Shown: positions 12,412 through 24,109, counted from the stretch's first letter. The stretch is DNA of 64,000 nt from Lepas anatifera (GCA_034440635.1 JAOTON010001676.1:1627001-1691000), one strand, 5' to 3'. The notes: generated by a model not told the origin, from the sequence alone. Numbers and translations are program-made.

Positions 12412-12784
12412 TTAAAGGGAATGTGGCACCTTGGTCGAATCCTGGAACTTAGTGCAATTAGGGCGTACTTTTAGCAAAACATAATGAACCACTCATGATT
12501 TCTCTGAAAAATGTACAATAAGCTCAATATTTTGTTTTTAAAAATACTCCTCTAGAAAAAGAAATAAATATCAGCCTGTGGATGATGTCACGATCTGGCA
12601 ACCACTACCATACGGCCGGCGACGGACTGATGGGGGGCTGGTGTCAGGTAGGTTTTAGGTTTTTTTCTACGGAAATATCGAGTTCCAAGACAAATGAAAT
12701 ATGGAGTACCGGGTTTTCCGACATGCTTTACAACTTGGCTATCTCAGTTAAAATCACGTTGAGAAGGTGCCACATTCCCTTTAA
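12412..12784. mobile_element. TTAA MITE (M1), AGGGAATGTGGCACC ends
   Basis: TTAA at 12,412-12,415, then AGGGAATGTGGCACCTT. The right end is AAGGTGCCACATTCCCT, then TTAA at 12,781-12,784. The terminal inverted repeat is perfect over 17 bases. The second copy at 52,612-53,054 shares both ends. It is 365 bp long and non-coding. TTAA duplication suggests piggyBac-type mobilisation. It was inserted exactly at the outer edge of fold-back element A. Confidence 0.75.
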
Positions 12785-13310
12785 ATGTAATACACAAGGC
12801 TAGTATGTTTCCCGCTCGAAACCTCACCGCGGCGTCCGGAGGTGGCGTCGGTGCTGCCGGCGCACTGGGAGCTGCTATCCGAGGCAGACGCCACAGCTAT
12901 CCACGCATCAGCGCGAAAGCTCGCTGGTGGCAGGGTAGTCTGTCTCGTTTCGGCTCCTCTACTCGTGCGGCGGTCGCGTTGTCTGTTAGATATTCATATC
13001 AGTCGGACGGCCGGGTGGCGGCCGTATGGTGTGGTCCCGCTCGCGGTCGCTGTTTGCGACGAATAAAAAATAAAACGGTGGTCAGGAACTGGTTTGCTTG
13101 TTTGGTTTCTTGTGTTTTGTTTCTTTATGTGTGTCCAAATCTTACTGTGTATGTGTGTGATAGGTCCGGTAAAAGTGATGTGTTTTATGAGAGAGATAAG
13201 AGAGGCCCCACCACTTAAGCCTTCGGGCTTTTGCGTCAATCTCTTTGTTATACCTGTCATATTGTTTCCGTCCAATAAAAGTTTATCATCTATCTATCTA
13301 CCCACTAGTT
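12785..13310 (+). repeat. Retroposon-like 3' tail ending in (TCTA)n
   Basis: A CpG-rich stretch with short frames leads to a TTAAGCCTTCGGGCTT hairpin at about 13,215. AATAAA follows at 13,274-13,279 and a TCTATCTATCTA run at 13,287-13,300. A polyadenylation signal plus simple-repeat tail is the usual look of a LINE or retroposon 3' end, but no protein motif confirms the family. Confidence 0.3.
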
Positions 13311-13452
13311 AATGCATCCTCTGGTCATAGGTAACACTGGTCAAAGGATCCACCGTTGCACACCATTTCTTTCCCAGTCGAATAAACCTCTTTGTGGGGA
13401 TACCATTACACGTGGCTCCTTGCAATGCCTGCTTAAATCAACTGTATAAGCA

Positions 13453-14050
13453 GTGGCGGATCCAGGCCATCAGTATGGGGGGTGGGGCTAAGGAGCTCGA
13501 GCATAGGCGGGTCCAGGACCTCAGTACGGGGGTCGAGGCTAAGGAGGTCGAGCATAGGAGGATCCAAGACATTCATACGGGGGTGTGGCTAGGGAGCTCG
13601 GGCATAGGCGGATCCAGGACATCAGTACGGGGGTGGGGCTAAGGAGCTCGAACATATTCGGATCCAGGACATCAGTACGGGGGTGGGGCTAAGGAGCTTG
13701 AGCATAGGCGGATCCAGGACATCAGTACGGGGCTAGGGGCTAAGAGTTAGAGAATAGGCGGATCTAGCATATCAGTACGGGGATGGGGCTAAGGAGCTCG
13801 AGCATAGGCGGATCCAGGACATCAGTTCGGGGTGGGGCCAAAGAGCTCGAGCATAGGCGGATCCAGGAAGTCAGTACGGGGTGGGGCTAGGGGATCGAGC
13901 ATAGGCGGATCCAGGACATCAGTACGGGGGTGGGGCTAAGGAGCTCGAGCATAGGCGGATCCAGGACATCAGTATGGCAGTGGGGCTAACGAGCTCGAGC
14001 ATGGGCGGATCCAGGACATCAGTACGGGGGTGGGGCTATGGGGCTCGAGT
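13453..14050 (+). repeat. 50-bp minisatellite, large array (about 12 units)
   Basis: The unit consensus contains AGGCGGATCCAGGACATCAG then TACGGGGGTGGGGCTAAGGA then GCTCGAGCAT. Units are 48-51 bp with point changes. The array lies in the right arm of the large inverted repeat, where the left arm (9,238-9,375) has fewer than three units. It abuts the MITE copy R4, whose end supplies the GGCGGATCCAGG core. Confidence 0.85.
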
Positions 14051-14051
14051 A

Positions 14052-14336
14052 TAGGTGGATCAAGGATTTCCGATAGGGGACAAACCTTCCCGGGGGAAGG
14101 GGTGTAATCCGGAACAGGGGGCTCACTTTTGACCGGGAAAACCTATCAGGTGGACGCAAAATACTTTCGATGGGCGCAGATTTTCGCATTTTAGGGGGGT
14201 GGGAAGTGACATTTCAGGCGGCGCCATCGAATGTTTAAGGAGGCGCCGTGGCCATTCGAGGGGGCGCCGAGGGTCGATCAAGGGGAGCACTTTTCCCTAT
14301 GCCCCCGCCCACCACCCACCACCCTGAATTCACCTA
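14052..14336 (+). mobile_element. GGATCC-ended MITE, copy R4
   Basis: Left end TAGGTGGATCAAGGATTTCC, right end TGAATTCACCTA. The interior carries ACTTTTGACCGGGAAAACC and GGCGCCATCGAATG. It is the inverted partner of R2. Confidence 0.6.
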
Positions 14337-14344
14337 TCAGCTTA

Positions 14345-16290
14345 AGCATCCCCATCATTGCTTTAAAACATCCTCCGTCTATGCCATAGCTATAGACATT
14401 TTCACATGGGGGATTAAGCCCCTAGCCTCGCCCCTTGTATCCGCCACCGTGTTCAGACATATAAATGATATATAAATCTCGTTGCTTTCTGTTCCATATT
14501 ATCGAACAATACCAATGAGCGACAATCGGTCATGCAGATTTCGAATCTGGTCTTCAGGTCAATGAAAGGTCACTGCACATGCGCAGTGGAACTAATGGTA
14601 ACAGAGGCGATCTCGGTAACCTACGGGTCGATTTTCTTGAAATTTTGTGAACAAGAGAATAGCACGGAATGTAAACCAAAAATGTCATATTGAAGCTGCA
14701 CTGCTCTGTGCATGCGGAGTAGAAATTATGAAAATAACCATTAAAGTTGAGGATATTTCAGAGGAAGACATGAACAGAGGAGAGCCAACATGCTTAAATT
14801 TAGCATGAATGTTTTTCAACCTTGGTAAATACAAAGGTCAGTGCGCATGCGCATTAGATTTTATGGTCATGGAGGCTATATCGGGAGCCAATAGACTGAT
14901 GTTACTCAAACTATACGAGTAAAAGCAGAATACTATCTGCTAATCCCAATTGACGGCATTATGACGCTGCACTGTGCTGCACATGCGTAGTAGGAATTGT
15001 AAGGAATGATCTGCTATAAGGGATAGTTTAGACCAGGAGACAAACAAACGGCATATCAACATACTTCAGTCAATAATAACGGTATCTTCGCTCTCATTCA
15101 CTGCAGACGTTACTGCTCATGCGCACTGGTACATAGGGTAACCGAATCTAACTCGTTAGCAAATAGGCTGAATTGGCTGAAAATCTGCAGGGAAGGGTGA
15201 AACATGGTCGGCAAACCCAGAATATTTTATATTGTATCTCCTTTCTTCTGGGTATGCCCAGTCTTTACTTAAAAAACAAACTTTATACGTGTGTTTATTT
15301 ATGTGATGACATAAGCAGAGGGCAAACGTGACGCAGTGTGCAGAGACATGCTACTGTAGGAAAACATGGGCTTACACAGGGGATTGAATGGGGCCATAAT
15401 GAGAACACAAAACCTAAAACTCCAACATTGCGTTTTTATAAGTATCAAACTGCTGAAAACACTCGCCTGTTAATCGAACTGTTTGGCTAACGTACATTGT
15501 CACCGGGTTCTCCTGTGCCGGAGCGGCAGCTGCCGAGGCCGCAGACCGAGGTTTATTGTGTTCTTCGGGTCTGAAGTGGCCTCCCATTGAACTTTTATTT
15601 CTTAGAATTCCTACTGCGCATGGGCAGGACAGTTCAGCGTTATAACGCCGTCGATTGGGATTTGCAGATAGTATCTTGATCTTACTTGCAAAATTTGAGC
15701 CGAATCGGTCGATTGACTCGAGAAAGCCTCCGTTATCGTAAGCCATATTGCGCATGTGCAGTGACCTTTGTAGTTACCAAAAAACAAAACTATCATGCTA
15801 GATTGAAGCATGTTGGCTTTCCCTCTGTTCATGTCCTCCTCTGAAATATCTTCACCTCTAAGGCTTCCTTTTAGAATTGCTACTGCGCATGCCCAGAGCA
15901 GTGCAGCTTTAACATGAATCATATGTGTTTACGTTTGTGCCATTCTTTTGCTCAAAAAGTTTCAAGAAAATCGTCCCATAGGTTGCCGAGATAGCCTTTG
16001 TTATCACTAATTCCAGTGCGCATGCGCAGTGGCCTTTCGTTGACCTGAATAGCACATTCGAAATCTGCATGGTCGATTGCCTCTTATTGATATTGTTCGG
16101 TAATTTGGTACGGAGTGCAACGAAATCTGCATATCTTTCATATGTTTATATACATACATGGTGGCTATTCAATTGGTGGTCGATGCAATGGGCGTAGCTA
16201 GGGGCTGAACTCCTCCCCAATGTCAGAATACCTATGGGTAATACAAAGACAGAAGCTGTTCCGAGGCAATGGCGGGGAAGGCTGGAGGCC
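14345..16290. mobile_element. Fold-back family B, both arms
   Basis: 14,345-15,552 is the reverse complement of 7,770-8,965. From 15,553 the sequence runs forward again through the equivalent of about 8,290-8,965 (CCTACTGCGCATGGGCAGG; GCCGAGATAGCCTTTGTTA; GTTCCGAGGCAATGGCGGGG). The two arms form a palindrome, with the CpG module reading TGCCGAGGCCGCAGACCGAG at the inner end. GCGCATGCGC-like sites repeat through both arms. A frame on the minus strand at 15,414-15,755 crosses the module but has no known domain. Confidence 0.6.
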
Positions 16291-16844
16291 CGTACCAACC
16301 CCCATCCTCACTGCCCCTCCCCGAATTGTCTCCCATGAGCTATCTTAGCACGCCTCTGGATCTTGCTACCTTTCCCTAGATGCCTGAAGTCATCACTGCT
16401 CACTTCCTCGGATCTCGAAACACGCCTCGGCACCCTCTGCCCTCTAGTCAGGTTCCCTCCCGTTGTCAGGTTCCCTCCCGTAGTCAGGTTCCTGCCCGCC
16501 CCGACCGGTTAGCCCCCCGCTGCTTGCACTCGGATAGAAATGTTATGCCTTTCTTGCACGCATCCACCGGCTGCAGCCTACCGCCGCAGCACAGAAGGTC
16601 CATGCAAGAAGGGCAGAATGACGTCACTACTGCTGTGGGAAAAGGGGGGACCGAAATATTTTGCCTCTCAGTGGAGAACTTGTCGTCGGAGCGTCATGAA
16701 ACTAAAACGACAGAGGTCATAATTTTCCTTACTACAAGTATAGAGAGAGCCATACATCTCGGTTGAGTATAAAGGCACTTTATCACGTGATGAATCTATT
16801 ACAACCTATGAAAACCGCATCAAATTCAGTCTTTACCATCATAT
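16291..16844. other. No gene recognised; short 18-bp repeat
   Basis: Contains three tandem copies of a GTCAGGTTCCCTCCCGT-like unit at about 16,448-16,500. The overlapping frames at 16,380-16,766 appear to result from this C-rich composition. Confidence 0.4.
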
Positions 16845-18740
16845 AGCTCGAAACCTATGGGAGATGCGTGGGTATGGTCAGGCAGGCGGTTGTAGAACTC
16901 GAGCCGGGCTATTTTTTGGTACCAATTTCGAAAATAAAATTTGTAAATGTATATATTCATAAATTGCCAAAAAACAAAAAATATAGTATTTTTTCGCAGA
17001 AAAATATTTCCCTTAGCTCAGAAATGTGAGTTTTGAATATGTTGTTGGAATGGCAATGCCCATCTCAACAGAGAAAACTGAGTTCGAAAATCTTAAAAAT
17101 TTTGAAAGTTATATGGTTTCAAAATGTTAGCCCATAATTGCAATGTTTTGGAAAACGGGCTAAAACTGACCTTCAAAGTTATGGTTCTGGTTCAGTTTAG
17201 TGCTGCGCATTAATGCACAGTCCATTCTATCTGTAGAAGTCCAGTTTGGAACACTGAGTATCATATCTTCAGATATTTCGAACTTACAACTTTGGTAATG
17301 CATTTCACTACAAGTTGGAGGTAAAAACTTGAAAAAATCATTTTATCAGTACAAATTTTGAGTTTTTGATTCAAACTTTTACCAACAGCTGGTAATTGAT
17401 TGTGTGTAAAAGCGTGTAAGTTTCAGAGCTGTAGACAAAAAATAGAAAAATAGAAAAATAAAAGTTTAAAGAAATATAACCCAAAATTTTTTGGAATCCT
17501 TGCAAAATTTGAAAATCTGCAACTGGCAGGCTCATTTATGGGTTCCTGCCTTTCATCCCTGCAAGTTTCAAGTATCTGATACCAGTCCTCACAACAGACA
17601 ACTACTACGGACAACCTCGGCCTGCGGCCTCGGCAGATGCCGCTCCAGCGCAGGAGAATGCGGTGACAATGTACGTTAGCTGTACAGTTCGATTTACAGG
17701 CGAGGATTTTTAGCAGTATAATAGTTACAGCAACGGAATGTCGGTAACATAGCATGTCTCTTTACACTGCACCACGTGTGCTCTCTGTTCAAGTCATCGA
17801 CGGAATTATACACACGTTTAACGCTTATTTATGTAAAGACTGCGCATGCACAGGACAATGGAAATATACTATACAATGTTTTGTGGTTTACCGAATATAT
17901 TTCATATATAGCTCGAAACCTATGCGAGACGGCGCGGGTATGATCAGGCAGGCGGTTGTAGAACTCGAGCCGGGCTATTTTTGGTACCAATTTTGAAAAG
18001 AAAATTTGGAAAAACATATTAAAAATATGCAAAAAAAACAAAATGTAATATTTTTTCGCAGAAAAATATTTCCCCGTAACTCAGAAATGTAAGTTTGGAA
18101 TATGTCGTTGGAATGACAACGTCCATTTCAACAGAGAAAACTGCGTTCAAAAATCTTCAAAATTCCGAAAGTTATATGGTTTCAAACTTTTAGCCCATAA
18201 TTGCAATGTTTTGGGAAAAGTTCCAAAACTGACCTTCAAAGTTATGGTTTTGGTTCAGTTTAGTGTTTATGCAGTAACACACAATCCATTCTACCTGTAG
18301 AAATCCAGTTTGTAAGACTGAGTATCATATCTTCAGATATTTTGAACTTATAACTTTGGGGATGCTTTTCACTACAAGTTGGAGGTAAAAATTTTAAAAA
18401 AATATTTTTATCAGTACAAATTTGAGTTTTCGCTTCAAACTTTTACCAACAGCTGGTAATTAATTGTTTGTAAAGGAGTGTAAGTTTCAGAGTTGTTAAC
18501 CAAGAAATAGAAAAATACAAAAATAAAAGTTTAAAAAATATAATACAAAAATTTTTGGAAAGTTTTTAAAAATTTGAAAATCTGTAGCCGGGAGGTTATT
18601 TTATGGCTTCCTGCCTTTTATCCCTGCAAGTTAAAAGTATCCGATACCAGTCCTCAGAACAGACAACTGCTACCTCGGCCTGCGGCCTCGGCAGGTGCCG
18701 CTCCGGCGCAGGAGAAGCCGGTGACAATGCTTACTTAAGG
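16845..18740 (+). repeat. Tandem direct duplication, period about 1,065 bp (fold-back A arm plus CpG module)
   Basis: AGCTCGAAACCTATG starts at 16,845 and again at 17,910. Each unit runs through GAGCCGGGCTATTTTT, CTTCAGATATTT and GATACCAGTCCTCA to the module CCTCGGCCTGCGGCCTCGG (17,615 and 18,674). The bodies are recognisably homologous to the arms of fold-back A at 10,031-12,411, but here the copies are head to tail. The second unit is cut off in the module at about 18,728. A short AT-rich stretch with repeated ACTTAAGGATA phrases follows (18,730-18,815). Confidence 0.75.
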
Positions 18741-18816
18741 AGAATACTTAAGAATACTTAAGGATACTTAAGCATATCAGGATGATAAGGATGAGAATAC
18801 TTAAGGATATCATTAG

Positions 18817-19272
18817 GTGCAACGTAGAGTGCAAAAACCAAGACTCCAACTCCACATATACTACCAAACACAGAAAACATGCAACCTTGTCATGACCAAC
18901 AAGCCAGTCGAGACAGTGCCGTTGAAGCACACCAATGTGGTGTATAAATTATCATGTCCACATGAGGGTTGTAGACCTCATGCCGAACACTACATTGGTG
19001 TGACTACAACGACATTGTCTCGACGGCTCACCATGCATCTGCAGGATGGAGCCATCAAGTAGCATATGCAAACTACACACAACACAGAACTCACGAGGCA
19101 AACACTAGTCCAGAACACACACATCATCGCTTCCACCAATGACACACGAAAAATAGCAGTCCTCGAAGCACTACACATACACGAACAAAAGCCCTCACTC
19201 AACATGCAGATAAACACACACCGAACACTTACGCTTTGGGGGGATGAGATGATGATCAATGTTCATTGTTAA
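18817..19272 (+). pseudogene. Penelope-like retroelement, C-terminal GIY-YIG endonuclease fragment
   Basis: The translated frame shows the linker IYYQTQKTCNLVMTNK, then VVYKLSCPHEGC, then YIGVTTTTLSRRLTMH, and finally a helix ending IAVLEALHIHEQKPSLNMQ. The order of CPxxGC, YIG.T...L..R...H and E.LHI....P.LN.Q is that of the GIY-YIG domain of Penelope-like elements, which nicks DNA for target-primed reverse transcription. One in-frame TAG (19,060-19,062) interrupts the domain; both sides are in the same frame. No reverse transcriptase is present upstream, so it is a 5'-truncated dead copy. The identification of the domain is firm; the exact clade is not. Confidence 0.75.
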
Positions 19273-20686
19273 TGAATATATGCCACATGTAACTGATGTA
19301 AAATGTAATTAATTTATGTAATTCGTGTATTGAAATGTAGTAAATATAAGTGTTATACGCTCAAACTATGTCAATGTTCTTATAGGAATACCTATTTGCA
19401 TCGTTTATAATAGGTTAGGTAGCTAATAAGGAAGTGGTAGTGTTAAGCCTAATCCTCACGTAGCGCACGCGGCAGAATTTCGGTCGGAAAATACATTAGT
19501 GGCGACGCAACGGGCAGACCCGGCGTATACGGCGTAATTTTTTCGGTCGGCGGGTGACGTCATGCATTAGGCTGGTGGTGTCACCGGCTCTGGACCAATC
19601 AGTGATCCGGCCGCCGACCGAAATTTTGTGCGCCGGAAAAGCTGGTTGGATTGAACTATCTGAGCAGAACGCCGGCGCAATTTTGGGCAGAATCCGATGC
19701 GATTGATCAGTTTGGCAGAATCCGATGCGATTGATCAGTTTAGGGCTATGTGGCGTTTAATTGGCGGCGATAGCGCGGTTAATTATAGAGAAAAACCCTA
19801 GCACATGCCTAACATGACCCTTGCCAATACTTAACACCATGACATCCATATATAAATGTATATACAACACATGACATGACGCTTGCCACTACATAATACC
19901 CAATAATCCACTCACCAACCTTGAAACACGACGCTCAATTACTACTGAGAACTTGCTTGCCCTTGAAAACCACTCGTCCAATACCTAGCTTGTAGCATGT
20001 AGTTGGCACGGTAGGTAGGTATGTAGAAGAAAGACTACAGTACGTGGGTGCTTGCTATAGTCTCATTTAGTCACACGTTTGGAAATAAAACTAATCCGCT
20101 GCTAAATGCTTATCCTCGTTCCTGATTGCTGCATCCTGAATCCGTTCCCGCTTCGGAAATGTGAACTGAAGCGTTGTTTACTTGTTTGGTCTTCTGCTTC
20201 TGACTAGCCAAAATCAAGGTCTTTTTATAATACTCTGCACTGCCATCTATGCGAAATTTGGCGCACCTATTTACTGAATGTATGTATAGGACCGGCCAAG
20301 GCCATCCGGCTTTGTTTCTGAGAGAAAATGAGGCGCTAGGGAGCACAGCGCGTCCCTTTCAGCACGGTGGAAGGGAAAGCTGCGTAGTGATACAAACGCG
20401 GATTACCCATGGAAATAGAAAAAGGGTAGGCTAGCGCGGATCCAGGATTTACTCAAAGGGGAGCAGATGGTATTCCAATTGCATCGGTGGATCCAGGAGC
20501 AGCGTTTGGAGGGGGCCAAGCCAACAGTTGGGGGGGCTGAATTGCTTAATAATTAGCGAAAACATTTTAAAGAGAAAAAACGGCTGAAAATTGGTCATTG
20601 GGGGCAAACGATATCATTCTAGGCTTTAGAGGGGGCCAAAACTCCCATGGTCCCCTCCCTAGGATCCACCAGTGGGGAGGAAACCA
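19273..20686. other. No gene recognised; left end of possible large TIR element
   Basis: Holds the AGCCTAATCCTCACGTAGCG terminus at 19,446. At about 19,684-19,742 there is a 27-bp tandem duplication containing GCAGAATCCGATGCGATTGA. Two GGATCCAGG-type ends lie at about 20,437 and 20,488 with no clear partner. Short ORFs are not convincing. Confidence 0.4.
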
Positions 20687-20961
20687 TAGGCTGATCCAGG
20701 AGGCAATGGGGGCACGTGCCCCCTCCGATCGACCCTTGGCGCCCCCTGAAATGGTCACGGCGCCCCCTGAAAGGTCGATGGCTCCCCTGAAATGTCACTT
20801 CTCACCCCTCCCCTCCCAGGATACGAAAATCGGCGCCGGCCGATAGGATTTTGCGCCAACCTGATAGGTTTTGCCGGTCAAAAGTGCCGCCGCCTGGTCA
20901 GAATGGCGGCGCCCCCCCCCCGAGAAGGTGCCCCCGCGATCGGCAATCCTGGATCCGCTTA
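20687..20961 (-). mobile_element. GGATCC-ended MITE, copy R5
   Basis: Left end TAGGCTGATCCAGGAGGC, right end GGCAATCCTGGATCCGCTTA. The interior GGCGCCCCCTGAAATGGTC and GGTTTTGCCGGTCAAAAGTG is typical of the family. Confidence 0.65.
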
Positions 20962-22034
20962 TGCACCAGACGGAGGCGGTCGCCCCCACCGCCCCCTTGA
21001 ATCCGCGCGCGGGGGACAGTGCTGAGTAGGTAAGAACGAGGCAGTTGTGACGGGGTCCGGTGGTCGCTATGGGGGAGTAGGGGTGGGTGGTTTGTGCGTC
21101 CCCTCTTCTTCGTTGCAGAAGAAGTCGGGAACTATCACCATAGGCGTAGAGGGAGGGAGGCACTGTTTGTCGGTTCCTGGCTGTCATTATTCCCTTCGCC
21201 ATTAATATATATTGTCGTCCTCCCCCTCTGCGACCGACCGTACACACAAACATTTATACTGAGAGGCGACAGAATTTGGAACATTGTTGCACGGCACTCG
21301 GATTCAATCCATCCCCAACCATACGCGCTATATCCCTACGATCGGTTCGGTTAGCAATCCCGCACTCCCTGGCTGTATCCTGTTAGGATAGGCGGGACTT
21401 GGTACTAATAGGTACATCGCCTTCCGAGCTCGCTTGAGTTTTGCAAAATGGTGGAGGTGGTCCGAGCCCGTAGCGGCCCATGGGATTCCCCGCATAAGAG
21501 CGGTACCCGGATCGACTTTGCTCTCACGACCCCGAATTCCTTTCCCGCAAGTGGTTATCTCACCCCTGCCACGATGTTTTGACATGATCTTGCAAAGTAC
21601 CGGTTTCCGAAAACAGCTTGCTTCGTCTGGGCCCTATCGCCGGCCCCCCGTTGGACCCTATGCCCATGTCACACAGTCTGAACATTCCCTCCCCACCCTA
21701 ACATTCCCCCTCTTTCATTCATGCCTGGCATCCGTCGTCTCTAGTCATCTCGCAACGGAAGGCGCGATAGTCCCCAATTTTTAACCCTTCCAACGGCGTC
21801 CTGGCAACCTGTCTCGTACCGGATGAATTTTTAAACGAAAGCCCGCGGTCATCTCGCATCATGACCGCATGTCTTCCTTCGTCTCTTTGGTCTCGTTCAT
21901 ATCAAAAGCCGCCTTATCAAAATAATCCGAGCTATTCAGGGACGTCTCCCTTGCTGACTCATGTTCGAGCTCCCTTGTTCCCTTATCACTCCTGGGCCTA
22001 CTATTCCCTTTATCCTTACGCCCCAATATCCTCT
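20962..22034. other. No recognisable gene; GC-rich block
   Basis: Several overlapping frames exist, including a 116-codon frame at 21,434-21,784 and an 85-codon frame opposite it. None has a domain I recognise. The + strand is C/T-rich. Confidence 0.4.
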
Positions 22035-22250
22035 GGCCCTTAAAATCCTCCAACCCTAACTTCCTATAAACTTATTTCCTTCTTACTTCCTGGGCCTCCC
22101 CTTCTTCCTAATCCTCGTGCCCTCATCCTCCGGCCCTTAAAATCCTCCAATCCTAACTTCCTATAAACTTATTTCCTTCTTACTCCCTGGGCCCACCCTT
22201 CTTCCTAATCCTCGTGCCCTCATATCCTCTGGCCCTTAAAATCCCTTATC
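22035..22250 (+). repeat. Tandem repeat, unit about 98 bp, 2.1 copies
   Basis: GGCCCTTAAAATCCTCCAA recurs at 22,035 and 22,132, and GGCCCTTAAAATCC again at 22,231. ACTTCCTATAAACTTATTTC and CTTCTTCCTAATCCTCGTGC are shared by the two full units. Confidence 0.8.
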
Positions 22251-22435
22251 CTCTTTGTTCTGTTGACCCCGGGGCCCAACATCCTTGCTGCTCTCACGAT
22301 ATTAAATCCTCGGGCTCCGTTTTTTGTCACTCGACCTGGTTCCCTCATAGGACCCTGGGCCCGTCCGCTGCCCAGAGATCTGTCTTCATCGAGTGTACAG
22401 TACGTCACAATCCCTGTTTCACGGAAAATGTCTCT

Positions 22436-23712
22436 GAAGGGCTTATTGGGCTAACGAGACCACGGTCATTCTCACCCTTTTCCACCCAGGAGAAGGAAAC
22501 GCCTTCTTTCAGTCGGTTAGACTACCGTCCAGCGCCTTGGAGTTGACAGGTGTCAATCATAATCGTAATTTCGTAGACAGTGGATTTGAAGGGCTTCTTG
22601 GGCTATTGAGACCACGGTCAGTCTCACCCTTTTCCACCCAGGAGAAGGAAACGCCTTCTTTCAGCCGGTTAGGCTACTGTCCAGCGCCTTGGAGTTGACA
22701 GGTGTCAATCATAATCGTAATTTCGTAGACAGTGGTTTCAAAGGGCTTCTTGGGCTACTGAGACCACGGTCAGTCTCACCCTTTTCCACCCAGGAGAAGG
22801 AAACGCCTTCTTTCAGCCGGTTAGGCTACTGTCTAGCGCCTTGGAGTTGACAGGTGTCAATCATAATCGTAATCTCGTAAACAGTGGTTTTGAAGGGCTT
22901 CTTGGGTTATTGAGACCACGGTCAGTCTCACCCTTTTCCACCCAGGAGAAGGAAACGCCTTCTTTCAGCCGGTTAGGCTACTGTCCAGCGCCTTGGAGTT
23001 GACAGGTGTCAATCATAATCTTAATTTCGTAGACAGTGGTTTTGAAGGGCTTCTTGGGCTATTGAGACCACGGTCAGTCTCACCCTTTTCCACCCAGGAG
23101 AAGGAAATGCCTTCTTTCAGCCGGTTAGGCTACCGTCCAGCGCCTTGGAGTTGACAGGTGTCAATCATAATCGTAATTTCGTAGACAGTGGTTTTGAAGG
23201 GCTTCTTGGGCTATTGAGATCACGGTCAGTCTCATCCTTTTCCATCCAGGAGAAGGAAACGCCTTCTTTCAGCCGGTTAGGCTACTGTCCAGCGCCTTGG
23301 AGTTGACAGGTGTCAATCATAATCGTAATCTCGTAGACAGTGGTTTTGAAGGGCTTCTTGGGCTATTGAGACCACGGTCAGTCTCACCCTTTTCCACCCA
23401 GGAGAAGGAAACGCCTTCTTTCAGCCGGTTAGGCTACTGTCCAGCGCCTTGGAGTTGACAGGTGTCAATCATAATCTTAATTTCGTAGACAGTGGTTTTG
23501 AAGAGCTTCTTGGGCTATTGAGACCACGGTCAGTCTCACCCTTTTCCACCCAGGAGAAGGAAACGCCTTCTTTCAGCCGGTTAGGCTACCGTCCAGCGCC
23601 TTGGAGTTGACAGGTGTCAATCATAATCGTAATTTCGTAGACAGTGGTTTTGAAGGGCTTCTTGGGCTATTGAGATCACGGTCAGGTGTCAATCATAATC
23701 GTAATTTCTGCT
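22436..23712 (+). repeat. 152-bp satellite with three-unit higher-order pattern
   Basis: Units start at 22,436, 22,588, 22,740, 22,892, 23,044, 23,196, 23,348, 23,500 and 23,652, exactly 152 bp apart. The ninth is internally deleted. Variants recur every third unit. AATCTTAATTTC marks units 4 and 7. CTACCGTCC marks units 5 and 8. TGAGATCAC marks units 6 and 9. This gives a 456-bp higher-order period. Most units can form two hairpins: TGAGAC with GTCTCA (22,607-22,626 in unit 2) and AGAAGG with CCTTCT (22,643-22,659). No ORF spans the array. The first unit is the most diverged, as expected at an array edge. Confidence 0.9.
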
Positions 23713-23968
23713 TAGTGAATTAACGCGTCCGGGCTCTATGTTGAAGTTCCATTTCGTTGGCTCCCATCGTTAGTTTTATAACGGAGTTCAGGGGTATCCT
23801 GCCTCCTCAACTAAACACCCCCTCCCCTTATCAAGGCGATGTACGGCCCGGGTACCATCCCCCAAAGCCAAGGTTAAACTACCTCCTCACCCCAGACGTG
23901 GTCTCTAGCGAGCCTTATTTAAAACGCCGTCCCCAGATCCGGGCATTAGTACTGACTACTGGTCGAAC

Positions 23969-24109
23969 ATGGATTCCTCTCATTCCGAGTCTGAATCGGG
24001 GCCCCCTCCCCACCAGTATTCTCCCTGGGGGTCTAATGGACGCCGACGGCCGGCTATGTTGGGCGCCAGAAGCAGTATTAGACGCGCCGGATTTCGAAAC
24101 GAATCCTGA
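23969..24109 (+). CDS. Short ORF, 46 codons, uncertain
   Basis: Begins MDSSHSESESGPPP, rich in Ser, Glu and Pro, then Arg-rich. It lies just past the satellite and upstream of the longer orphan ORF on the same strand. A different frame over the same DNA is longer (23,757-24,197) but is also unrecognised. Coding status is doubtful. Confidence 0.12.
   Translation: MDSSHSESESGPPPHQYSPWGSNGRRRPAMLGARSSIRRAGFRNES

Noticed and set aside
12805..13218. 137-codon ORF as a protein gene
   Set aside because: CpG-rich text with three overlapping open frames, unknown domain and a microsatellite tail. More likely retroposon 3' sequence.
13215..13310. Helitron 3' end (hairpin followed by CTAG)
   Set aside because: The hairpin is about 80 bp from CTAG instead of about 10 bp, and a TCTA microsatellite intervenes.
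22436..23712. CRISPR-like array
   Set aside because: The repeats are 152 bp, contiguous and without unique spacers. It is a eukaryotic satellite.
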